From: Aestuariivita sp964402685
GTDB lineage: Bacteria > Pseudomonadota > Alphaproteobacteria > Rhodobacterales > Rhodobacteraceae
Assembly: GCA_964402685.1 (NCBI GenBank)
Contig: CAYODE010000088.1
Span: 1 to 15,399, forward strand
Length of the DNA stretch: 15,399 bases
Direction of reading: 5' to 3'
In this document: piece after piece, positions 7,002 through 13,794 of the stretch
Position numbering within the stretch: position 1 is the first letter of the stretch
How the letters are laid out: each line of letters opens with the position of its first letter
Program-made: the position numbers and the translations under genes
Notes under the pieces: model-generated
What the model saw: only the letters and a program-made list of their open reading frames with translations
The model's database searches: none
What the model was told of the DNA's origin: nothing

Positions 7002-7013
7002 ACAGCAGGCATA

Positions 7014-7577
7014 TCATAACCCGTCTTCATTCGCGAAACGCAGAAACGTGATGTGGGTTCCGCCATAGGTGCGACTGTCTTCCCGTATGAACCCTGCAGG
7101 CGGTTCGACAGGTTGAGCTTCTTCCCAGACCACCAACGCGTTTCGAGCGATCCATCCACCTTGTCGCGCAGCAGCAATCGCTTTTTCGCCGAGTGATTTT
7201 CCATAGGGCGGATCAAGGAAGATTAGCGTCGCGGGTTGCTCCGCCTGACCCAAACGCGTTGCATCACGCGCGATGAGACGTGTTCGGTCGGAAGTATCCG
7301 TTATCTTAATGTTTTCTCTGATTAAACCCTGACCGGCGCGACCGTTTTCGACGAATGTCACGTGTTTCGCACCGCGCGACAGAGCTTCGAGGCCCAGCGC
7401 ACCCGTGCCGGCAAAGAGATCGAGTACTTCCGCATCATCCAGCACATCCAGATGGGCAAGTACATTGAACAAGCTTTCGCGCACCCGATCAGAGGTTGGT
7501 CGCAAATGGGCCGCTGAATCCCCTTTACCCACGGAAGCAAGGCGCCGTCCGCGGAACGCTCCGGCGATGATCCTCAC
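7014..7577 (-). CDS. rsmD: 16S rRNA (guanine(966)-N(2))-methyltransferase RsmD
   Basis: This 187-residue protein begins MRIIAGAFRGRRL, the family N-terminus, with RPTSDRVRESLFNVL (26-40) following. The SAM-binding motif is DLFAGTGALGLEALSRGA (53-70), and the N6/N2-amino methyltransferase motif is DPPYGK (122-127). It methylates G966 of 16S rRNA during 30S assembly. The start is a GTG overlapping the stop of the flavoprotein gene (GTGA), so the two are translationally coupled. Confidence 0.95.
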   Translation of the reverse strand: MRIIAGAFRGRRLASVGKGDSAAHLRPTSDRVRESLFNVLAHLDVLDDAEVLDLFAGTGALGLEALSRGAKHVTFVENGRAGQGLIRENIKITDTSDRTRLIARDATRLGQAEQPATLIFLDPPYGKSLGEKAIAAARQGGWIARNALVVWEEAQPVEPPAGFIREDSRTYGGTHITFLRFANEDGL

Positions 7578-8782
7578 GCTTTCAGCAGCGCCTTGAGATC
7601 GGCCGCCGGATCCGCGACCACATCAGGTTCAGGGGATTTTCCTGCCTCAATCAAACGCTTGCCGATCATGTACCCGCGCGGGTCGTTCATCGCGTCCACA
7701 GCCAAGAGTGTGTCGCCTTGATAATACCAGAACGACACCGACTGCCCATCACCGGGACGCGTGATGATCCTGTCATAGCCGCTGTTCAATCCGGCAATCT
7801 GCAATTTGACGTCGTACTGGTCCGACCAGAACCAGGGCTTTGGGATGTATTCCTCTGACCCACCCAGCATGTTCCTGGCGACGCACTCTGCCTGGTCGAT
7901 CGCATTGGGCACGCTTTCCAATCTGAGCCGTCCGTCCCGGTACGGAAAGGAAGAGCAATCACCTGCAGCCCAGATAGACGGATCAGAAGTCCGACCCAGC
8001 GCATCGACCGCGATTCCGTTATCAATCTCCAATCCAGCGCCTTCCGCCAGTTTGGTATCGGGTGCAATACCGACCCCGACGATCACGAAATCAATATCCA
8101 GCTGTGTGCCGTCACTTAGTGCCGCCGCTGTTACGCGGTCCTCGCCCAGCAGACGATCCAGACCCACACCCTCGCGAATGTCCACGCCATGGGAGCTGTG
8201 CAATGCCCTGAAGTAATCCGATGTTTCTGGCGCGGCAACACGCTGCAATATGCGGTCGGCCATCTCGACCAATGTCACATTAACGCCCAGTTTCGACGCG
8301 ACAGCCGCGGCTTCCAAACCGATGTAGCCGCCCCCGACGATCAGAACACGCGCCCCATCGGTGAAAGACGCGGCCATCGCGTCAACATCCTCCAGCGTAC
8401 GCACAACAAAGACACCCTTCAGATCGCCGCCAATACTGGCTGGCAGCCTGCGCGGTACGGAACCGGTGGTTAATGCAAGCTGATCATAGGAGATCGTATC
8501 GCCGGCGACCGTGACAGTCTTGGCTTCCGGATCAATCGACTCGACCTCAGCTCCTAAACGCAATGTCACGCCCTGGTCTTGATAAAAACTCTCTGGACGC
8601 AAGAAGAGCCGCTCTAACGCCATTTCACCCAACAGATAGCCTTTGCTGAGCGGCGGACGCTGATACGGCGGGACTGGCTCTGAGCCAATGAGTGTGAGTT
8701 CGCCCTCGAAACCTTGTTTGCGCAATTCGGCGACAAGAGAGGATCCGGCCTGCCCTGCGCCTATGACTACTATTCCCGTCAT
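7574..8782 (-). CDS. NAD(P)/FAD-dependent oxidoreductase, ferredoxin-reductase type
   Basis: From the ATG at 8782 (GAGGAT upstream) this is 402 residues; an open frame continues 10 codons further to a GTG without a ribosome site. An FAD-binding Rossmann motif GAGQAG (8-13), the segment PPYQRPPLSKGYL (about 38-50), an NAD-binding motif VGGGYIGLEAAA (about 149-160) and a later FAD motif AAGDCSSFP identify a reductase like those feeding rubredoxin, putidaredoxin or rhodocoxin. The last ~80 residues match the Reductase_C domain. It would pass electrons from NAD(P)H to a small iron-sulfur partner, which is not encoded nearby. It overlaps rsmD by 4 bases, an unusual pairing. A peroxiredoxin is divergent. 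Confidence 0.92.
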   Translation of the reverse strand: MTGIVVIGAGQAGSSLVAELRKQGFEGELTLIGSEPVPPYQRPPLSKGYLLGEMALERLFLRPESFYQDQGVTLRLGAEVESIDPEAKTVTVAGDTISYDQLALTTGSVPRRLPASIGGDLKGVFVVRTLEDVDAMAASFTDGARVLIVGGGYIGLEAAAVASKLGVNVTLVEMADRILQRVAAPETSDYFRALHSSHGVDIREGVGLDRLLGEDRVTAAALSDGTQLDIDFVIVGVGIAPDTKLAEGAGLEIDNGIAVDALGRTSDPSIWAAGDCSSFPYRDGRLRLESVPNAIDQAECVARNMLGGSEEYIPKPWFWSDQYDVKLQIAGLNSGYDRIITRPGDGQSVSFWYYQGDTLLAVDAMNDPRGYMIGKRLIEAGKSPEPDVVADPAADLKALLKA

Positions 8783-8874
8783 TCCAATCCTCGCATCACA
8801 TTTCGCTGGCACCGCGTTTTCCAGACCCTATATCCAGCCAATCAGGAAACGCAATTCATCAAAAGAGGGGCCTC

Positions 8875-9363
8875 ATGACAATTTCACAAGGCGCAACACT
8901 GCCCGACGCAACACTGGTACAACTGGGTGACAACGGACCGGAAGCTGTGTCCATCGCCGACAAGACGAAGGGGCGCAAAGTGGTGATTTTTGCGGTGCCC
9001 GGAGCGTTTACGCCGACATGTCATTCGGCGCATGTCCCAAGTTTCGTCCGCACTAAGGATCAATTTGATGCAAAAGGTGTGGATGAGATCATCTGCGTCT
9101 CGGTCAATGATCCTTTCGTCATGAAGGCTTGGGGGGAAGCAACCGGCGCAACCGCTGCCGGACTAACCATGTTGTCCGACGCGCAAAGTGAATTCACGAA
9201 AGCCATCGGCATGGACTTTGACGCCCCACCTGCAGGTCTGATCGCACGCTCAAAGCGATATGCCATGTTGGTGGAAGACGGCGCCGTCACATTGCTGCAC
9301 GAGGAAGAGAACCCCGGTGCATGCGAAGTATCAGCCGGTGAAGGACTTCTGGCTGCCATGTAA
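8875..9363 (+). CDS. Peroxiredoxin (Prx5/atypical 2-Cys type)
   Basis: This 162-residue thioredoxin-fold protein contains PGAFTPTCH with the peroxidatic cysteine C49, and R125 in the segment LIARSKRYAM. A second cysteine C150 near the C-terminus sits where human PRDX5 has its resolving cysteine, and C74 lies in EIICVSVND. It reduces hydrogen peroxide and organic peroxides, probably recycled by glutathione/glutaredoxin or thioredoxin. The start is supported by GAGGGG ending 4 bases before the ATG. It is divergent from the flavoprotein gene with 92 bases between them. Confidence 0.94.
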   Translation: MTISQGATLPDATLVQLGDNGPEAVSIADKTKGRKVVIFAVPGAFTPTCHSAHVPSFVRTKDQFDAKGVDEIICVSVNDPFVMKAWGEATGATAAGLTMLSDAQSEFTKAIGMDFDAPPAGLIARSKRYAMLVEDGAVTLLHEEENPGACEVSAGEGLLAAM

Positions 9364-9372
9364 ATCCAATTT

Positions 9373-9400
9373 GGGCGTGCGCTCATTCGAGCGCGCGTCC
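9373..9400. terminator. Hairpin between convergent peroxiredoxin and phhB
   Basis: A 12-pair stem, GGGCGTGCGCTC (9373-9384) with GAGCGCGCGTCC (9389-9400), includes two G-T wobbles and a 4-base ATTC loop. It fills the short gap between two convergent genes. T runs are poor on both sides, so it may be a processing or transcription-blocking structure rather than a strong intrinsic terminator. Confidence 0.55.
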
Positions 9401-9404
9401 TAAC

Positions 9405-9701
9405 TTACCCGGCCAACGCGTCCATCTTCCGCGCTAATTTGGCGTCCAAAGCGCTCAACCCGCCAACGTCATGGGTCGACAGGGTTACGTTCACCGTTTT
9501 GTACACGTTAAACCATTCGGGATGGTGATCCCATTTCTCTGCCCAGATCGCGACTTGCGTCATCCAGCCGAATGCGCTGACAAAATCGGCAAAGACGAAC
9601 TCCTTTTCGATCGCATCGCGACCATCAACCATGGCCCAACCAGTGGCGAATAGCGGCTCCAACAGAGGTCCACGCGTTTCTTCAGACAGTTTTTCGGTCA
9701 T
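9405..9701 (-). CDS. phhB: 4a-hydroxytetrahydrobiopterin (pterin-4a-carbinolamine) dehydratase
   Basis: This 98-residue protein carries the active-site signature KWDHHPEWF (56-64) with H59, H60 and P61, followed by H77 and D86 at family spacing. It dehydrates 4a-hydroxytetrahydropterin, the product of aromatic amino acid hydroxylases. No phenylalanine hydroxylase gene is in the window, so here it may serve general pterin repair. The ATG overlaps the stop of the FemAB-like gene (ATGA), placing it last in a four-gene leftward operon. Confidence 0.94.
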   Translation of the reverse strand: MTEKLSEETRGPLLEPLFATGWAMVDGRDAIEKEFVFADFVSAFGWMTQVAIWAEKWDHHPEWFNVYKTVNVTLSTHDVGGLSALDAKLARKMDALAG

Positions 9702-10885
9702 TGATGTTCCTCCACTTGAGCTTTGCGGAATGGCCCGTAGTCGGTCAGGATCTCGATCTCTTCTTCGATCGCATCGCGCTCCGCTTCAAGATACCTGGCG
9801 ATGGCATCTGAAAAACCCGGATCGCCGACCCAATGCAAAGAATGCGTTTGCGTTGGCAGATATCCGCGCGCGAGCTTGTGTTGCCCTTGTGCGCCTGCCT
9901 CGACACGGGTCAGACCATGCGTCAGAGCCCAGTCAATAGCGCGATAGTAGCACAATTCGAAATGCAGGCAGGCCTGGTGCTGAGTACAGCCCCAATATCG
10001 GCCGAAAAGCGTCTCGCGCCCGGCGAAATTGAGAGCGCCAGCAAAATAGCCATCGTCGTCTCGCGCAAGCATCAAGACCATGTCGTCACGCAAGTGCTCT
10101 TGCGCGCGATCAAAAAATTTCCGCGTCAGATAAGGCATGCCCCACTTTCGCGCGCCAGTATCCTGATAAAAGATCCAAAAATCGTCCCAATGATGAGGCT
10201 GGATGTCGTCGCCCGTGAGGACCTCGATCTCACCAACGAAGTCATTTGCCTGCTGACGTTCCTTGCGAATGTTCTTGCGTTTCCGGGATGAGAGAGACCC
10301 GAGAAAACCCTCGAAATCACCGAACTCCGCATCTTCCCAATGAAACTGCTGCGTCATGCGCGGCATCAGCCCCATTTGCACCCCGGCTTCGGCCTCTTCT
10401 TCAGTGCAAAAGGTGATGTGCAACGACGACACCTGATTGTCTGCTGCTAATTGAACCGCACCCTGCACCAGTGCTGCCTGCGCGGTTTCAGCACGATCCG
10501 GACGGACCAATAGCCTGCGCCCCGTGGCCGGTGTGAAAGGCACTGCAATCTGGAGTTTCGGGTAATACCGGCCGCCCGCACGCTCGTACGCATGTGCCCA
10601 GTTGTGATCAAAAATGTACTCACCCTGGCTGTGCGACTTGGCGTAAAGAGGGGCGCATCCAATCAGCTCGTCACCGTCATAAGCCGTCAGATATTGCGGC
10701 TGCCATCCGGTCCCGGCCCCGACTGAGCCGCTATCCTCCAGCGCCTTGAGAAACCTGTGCGTGGTAAACGGATCATAAGGTCGGCCACCTTCGGATGTCT
10801 CAGGGCAGGCACAGCTGTCCCAGTCTTCCGCAGCGATCTGCGCAAGGGATCCTAAAACACGGATTTCAATCTCGGATTGGGTCAA
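9698..10885 (-). CDS. GNAT/FemAB-like protein of the PF04339 (DUF482) family
   Basis: This protein of about 395 residues has a double GNAT-like fold resembling FemAB peptidyltransferases. Characteristic blocks are DPFTTHRFLKALEDSGSV, GEYIFDHNWAHAYERAGG, YYPKLQIAVPFTPATGRR, SSRKRKNIRKERQQA and the C-terminal FELCYYRAIDWALTHG with VEAGAQGQHKLARGYLP. The family is conserved in proteobacteria; its acceptor is unknown. The start is uncertain and non-ATG: the TTG at 10885 gives the usual N-terminus (TQSEIEIRVLGSL), while a TTG at 10942 overlaps the stop of the upstream gene as TTGA. Neither has a clear ribosome site. The end overlaps phhB by 4 bases. Confidence 0.85.
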   Translation of the reverse strand: MTQSEIEIRVLGSLAQIAAEDWDSCACPETSEGGRPYDPFTTHRFLKALEDSGSVGAGTGWQPQYLTAYDGDELIGCAPLYAKSHSQGEYIFDHNWAHAYERAGGRYYPKLQIAVPFTPATGRRLLVRPDRAETAQAALVQGAVQLAADNQVSSLHITFCTEEEAEAGVQMGLMPRMTQQFHWEDAEFGDFEGFLGSLSSRKRKNIRKERQQANDFVGEIEVLTGDDIQPHHWDDFWIFYQDTGARKWGMPYLTRKFFDRAQEHLRDDMVLMLARDDDGYFAGALNFAGRETLFGRYWGCTQHQACLHFELCYYRAIDWALTHGLTRVEAGAQGQHKLARGYLPTQTHSLHWVGDPGFSDAIARYLEAERDAIEEEIEILTDYGPFRKAQVEEHQ

Positions 10886-10938
10886 GAAACGGCTCGTTTG
10901 TGCATGCCTGCATCTATCTGTTGCGTCTGCAAGCAGGT

Positions 10939-11706
10939 TCAAGTGGGCAAGGGCGGTGCAAATTGCTCAAAGGTAATGTTGTCGCACAAATCCTTAACAG
11001 CGTCAGCCTGGTCTTGGCTGGTCACCGTCCAGGTGAGAACCGGAACACCGGACTCCCGTAAGTCAGCGACCCGCGGGCGTTTGAGATCGGACACTTGGTG
11101 GCTGATAAAGCACGCGCCGGTTCGTTCAAAATCGGGGATCGCGCGCAACCGATCGCAGGTCTCGGCATTCAACGGCCAGTTAGCTTGAACAAACGCGCTT
11201 GTCGTGATGCCGCGCGGTATGTTGGGCGCGACCTCCGCCATCGCGGCGACCGAATGTGGGTTGAATGACATGACGGCAACAGGGCCAGCGTAGCCTTCCA
11301 AGGCGTGAGCAGTTGCCCGTTCCAACGGTCCAACATTCGAACCCATCGCCCCATCTTGATCCTTGATCTCGATCAGAAGGGGGACCTGACCGGCCACCAT
11401 TTCTAGCACTTCTGGCAATGCTGGGATGGTCTCGTTCTTACCGAGTAACGGAATCTCTTGAAGTTCAGCCGCCATGAGTTGGCGCACCACGCCTTTTCGC
11501 CCTGTCAGCCGGGTAAGCTCGTAGTCATGGAATACCATCGCTTGGCCATCCGCAGACATCTGCAGATCGATCTCGATTCCATAACCGATATCAATCGCAG
11601 CCTGAATGGCTGCTCGGCTGTTTTCGGGGCGGCCAGCCGCCACGTCATGGTACGCCCGATGCGCGAGCGGAATTGTCACGAACGGGTGTGGCAAGCCCAG
11701 CGTCAT
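10939..11706 (-). CDS. Glycerophosphodiester phosphodiesterase family protein
   Basis: This 255-residue TIM-barrel enzyme shows the GDPD signature: H16-R17 (LAHRAYHD), E28-N29 (GRPENS), E45 and D47 (GIEIDLQMSADG), H60 (MVFHDYELTRLTG), and E113-K115 (LIEIKDQ). It hydrolyses glycerophosphodiesters from phospholipid turnover to glycerol-3-phosphate and an alcohol. There is no signal peptide, so it acts in the cytoplasm, on substrates taken up or made internally. The ATG overlaps the stop of ridA (ATGA), and the next gene starts at or shortly after its stop. Confidence 0.93.
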   Translation of the reverse strand: MTLGLPHPFVTIPLAHRAYHDVAAGRPENSRAAIQAAIDIGYGIEIDLQMSADGQAMVFHDYELTRLTGRKGVVRQLMAAELQEIPLLGKNETIPALPEVLEMVAGQVPLLIEIKDQDGAMGSNVGPLERATAHALEGYAGPVAVMSFNPHSVAAMAEVAPNIPRGITTSAFVQANWPLNAETCDRLRAIPDFERTGACFISHQVSDLKRPRVADLRESGVPVLTWTVTSQDQADAVKDLCDNITFEQFAPPLPT

Positions 11707-12161
11707 TGTACCTGAAAAATTCCTTCGATCTCGACCGCGACACCAAATGGCAGAGAGGCCGCTGACACCGCCGAACGTGAATGCTTGCCTTTGTCACCAA
11801 GCGCTGCGACCAAAAAATCGGAAGCGCCATTGATTACCTTGGGTTGATCACCAAATTCGCTTGTCGAATTTACAAAACCAGTCAGCTTCACGACCCGCAC
11901 CAAACGCTCGATATCGCCGCCGCAAGCCGCCTTTACTTGTGCCAGCAAAGAAATAGCACATGTTTTGGCGGCGTCCGCGCCATCTTCAAGGGTCATATCT
12001 GCGCCCAGCTTTCCAACGATCAGGCCATCCGCATTCGACGATACTTGGCCCGACACATAAAGCGTCTCACCGACCTGAACGAAAGGGACATAGTTGGCTG
12101 CAGGGGCAGGCGCATCCGGCAAAGTCACACCCATTTCGGCCAGTTTCTCTTCGATGCTCAT
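11703..12161 (-). CDS. RidA-family (YjgF/YER057c/UK114) protein, long form
   Basis: This 152-residue protein belongs to the longer RidA subgroup (classical RidA is about 128). R129 (HSRSAVSAASLPFG) and E144 (VAVEIEG) are 15 residues apart, like the R105/E120 pair of RidA enzymes that hydrolyse reactive 2-aminoacrylate-type enamines and imines. The mid-protein segments TLYVSGQVSSNADG and VVKLTGFVNSTSEF match the family. The start has GGAG 7 bases upstream. It is the first gene of the ridA-GDPD-FemAB-phhB operon. Because it is not the canonical short RidA, deaminase activity is likely but not certain. Confidence 0.92.
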   Translation of the reverse strand: MSIEEKLAEMGVTLPDAPAPAANYVPFVQVGETLYVSGQVSSNADGLIVGKLGADMTLEDGADAAKTCAISLLAQVKAACGGDIERLVRVVKLTGFVNSTSEFGDQPKVINGASDFLVAALGDKGKHSRSAVSAASLPFGVAVEIEGIFQVQ

Positions 12162-12439
12162 GCGAACTCCATTCTGCTAGCTGTTTGCGCGGACGCTATC
12201 GGGGAACGTGCCCCATGAAAAGCCACGTTTTTTTGACAAAGTCTTGGGGCTGGAAGCGTCTATCGGCAGGACTATTTCTGCTGCAAAGTAGGTCACTTAC
12301 TTCTAACGGGACGAATTTCTTGTTTCCTAACTGCCACATTCCGCTCATTTGACCAGCTTTATCATTGGAACTGTGCAGCATTCGTTTAGGTACGCCATAG
12401 TTGTACAGACAAAACTCCGACCCAGAGGCCGATTCCACA
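12162..12439. other. Intergenic region between ridA and mlaA
   Basis: No convincing gene lies in these 278 bases, which must hold the divergent promoters of the ridA and mlaA units. Visible items: AACGTG (12205-12210) pairs with CACGTT (12224-12229) around a 13-base loop and runs into seven T (12228-12234), like a weak rightward terminator. A perfect TTGACA (12233-12238) has no good -10 at 17 bases. TGACCAGCTTTATCA (12350-12364) fits TGA-N9-TCA, contains TATCAT and lies 75 bases before the mlaA start. A 45-codon frame at 12214-12352 lacks a ribosome site. Confidence 0.5.
12350..12364. promoter_or_regulatory. TGA-N9-TCA element upstream of mlaA
   Basis: TGA (12350-12352), nine bases, TCA (12362-12364), with a possible -10 hexamer TATCAT (12360-12365) overlapping it. 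This is the same core as at 495-509, but here the arms do not extend beyond 3 bp, so the match is weak and may be chance. Confidence 0.25.
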
Positions 12440-13192
12440 ATGCCCGCCAGACGATTAAAGATTGCTGCAGTGCTGATTGCAGCCTTTGGGATGTCCGCCT
12501 GCGCTGCACCGCAAGATGCAGTTACACGCAACGGCATTCTTGACCCTTACGAAGAGGGTAATCGTCGCGTTCATGAGTTTAACCGCGGGCTTGACCGCGG
12601 CTTGGTTCGACCCGCTGGGCGCGGGTTCACAGCCGTTGTGCCGGACATCGTTGAAGACGGTATCGGAAATTTTGCGACAAATGTCGGTATGCCGAGCGTG
12701 ATGGTGAATGGCCTACTACAAGGCGATCTCGAGGTCACGGGCCTTGCGTTTTCCCGCTTGTTCATCAACACGATCTTTGGCTTTGGCGGCTTGATGGACG
12801 TGGCTACTGCGTTTCAAATTCCCGAGGCAGATACAGACTTTGGTGAAACGCTTTATGTCTGGGGCTTCGGAGAGGGTCCTTACATTGAATTGCCGGTCAT
12901 CGGTCCATCGACCCAGCGTCACACCGTTGGCAGAGTTGTTGACCTGTTCACAAACCCGCTCAGTTATGTGCTTGACTCGCCAGAGCGGTACTGGGGACCG
13001 GGCGCAAGTGTCGGCCAACGATTAAGTGATCGCGGGCGGTTCACAGATACGGTAGATTCCATCCTATATGAGAGTACAGACAGCTATGCCCAATTGCGGC
13101 TGATCTACTTGCAAAATCGCCGGTTCGAGCTGGGACAGCTGGACCCAACGCAAGAGATCGATCCATTCGCTTTGGAAACAGAAGGGTTCTGA
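12440..13192 (+). CDS. mlaA: MlaA (VacJ) family outer-membrane lipoprotein
   Basis: From the ATG at 12440 this is 250 residues with a lipoprotein signal (PARRLKIAAVLIAAFGMSAC); the lipidated residue is C21. Family blocks follow: DPYEEGNRRVHEFNRGLD, the hydrophobic FSRLFINTIFGFGGLMDVA, DFGETLYVWGFGEGPYIELP and DLFTNPLSYVL. MlaA removes misplaced phospholipids from the outer leaflet and hands them to MlaC, protecting outer-membrane asymmetry. I chose 12440 because residues from an upstream ATG (12401) do not resemble a signal peptide; AGAGG lies 11 bases before the start. The -3 residue of the lipobox is Met instead of Leu. mlaC follows after 2 bases. Confidence 0.94.
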   Translation: MPARRLKIAAVLIAAFGMSACAAPQDAVTRNGILDPYEEGNRRVHEFNRGLDRGLVRPAGRGFTAVVPDIVEDGIGNFATNVGMPSVMVNGLLQGDLEVTGLAFSRLFINTIFGFGGLMDVATAFQIPEADTDFGETLYVWGFGEGPYIELPVIGPSTQRHTVGRVVDLFTNPLSYVLDSPERYWGPGASVGQRLSDRGRFTDTVDSILYESTDSYAQLRLIYLQNRRFELGQLDPTQEIDPFALETEGF

Positions 13193-13194
13193 GG

Positions 13195-13782
13195 ATGCAT
13201 CGCAGGCACGTTTTGATCGGGTTGACTTCAGCGGCGGCCTTGATGCCGTCGGTTTCGTTCGCGCTTAACGAGGCAGAAGCTAGGGGCCTGATCACTTCTG
13301 TGATTGATGACATCAACGCGGTCATTTCGTCCGGCAAATCCGAGAGCGGAATGATCAGAGATTTCGAACGGATCTTCGCGCGCTACAGCGATACGTCTTA
13401 TATCTCCGCCTATGCCATGGGCGTGGACGCACGCCGTGCCAGCGCCGCGCAAAAACGGGCATTCTCCGACGCGTTCCAGGCCTATATCGCCCAAAAATAC
13501 GGACGTCGCTTCCGCGAGTTCATCGGAGGACGTCTTGAGGTGAAAGGCGTGCGTCAGGTCAAACGCTGGTACGAAGTGGACACGACAGCGTTCCTGCAAG
13601 GACAGGCGCCGTTCAATGTCACGTTTCATGTCTCCGATCGCTCAGGTCGCAACCTGTTTTTCAATATGTTCATCGAAGGTGTGAACCTTCTGCTGACTGA
13701 ACGTACAGAGATTGGGGCGTTGCTGGATCAGAACCGGGGTGACATAGACGCGATGATCAGTGATCTCCGCGCGCTAAGCTGA
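13195..13782 (+). CDS. mlaC: MlaC-family periplasmic phospholipid-binding protein
   Basis: This 195-residue protein of the Ttg2D/MlaC family shuttles phospholipids between MlaA in the outer membrane and the MlaFEDB transporter in the inner membrane. The N-terminus has RRHVLIGL followed by a hydrophobic stretch ending SVSFA (about residue 23), which resembles a twin-arginine signal. Family features include FARYSDTSYISAYAMG, FSDAFQAYIAQKYGRRFREF and FNMFIEGVNLLLTERTEIGALLDQ near the C-terminus. It starts 2 bases after mlaA with GAGG just before the ATG, so the two genes form an operon. The mlaFED genes are not in the window. It ends 12 bases from the convergent dioxygenase gene. Confidence 0.93.
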   Translation: MHRRHVLIGLTSAAALMPSVSFALNEAEARGLITSVIDDINAVISSGKSESGMIRDFERIFARYSDTSYISAYAMGVDARRASAAQKRAFSDAFQAYIAQKYGRRFREFIGGRLEVKGVRQVKRWYEVDTTAFLQGQAPFNVTFHVSDRSGRNLFFNMFIEGVNLLLTERTEIGALLDQNRGDIDAMISDLRALS

Positions 13783-13794
13783 CGCAACGACAGA

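Noticed and set aside
8783..8874. Specific promoter for the peroxiredoxin or flavoprotein in the divergent gap
   Set aside because: Hexamers such as TATATC can be picked out but none has a convincing partner at 16-18 bases, so I did not list one.
12214..12352. 45-codon rightward frame in the ridA-mlaA gap
   Set aside because: No ribosome site, it starts inside a hairpin, and its composition is unlike neighbouring genes.
12196..12537. 113-codon leftward frame across the mlaA start
   Set aside because: It is antisense to the mlaA signal peptide and overlaps the ridA promoter region; no recognisable motif.
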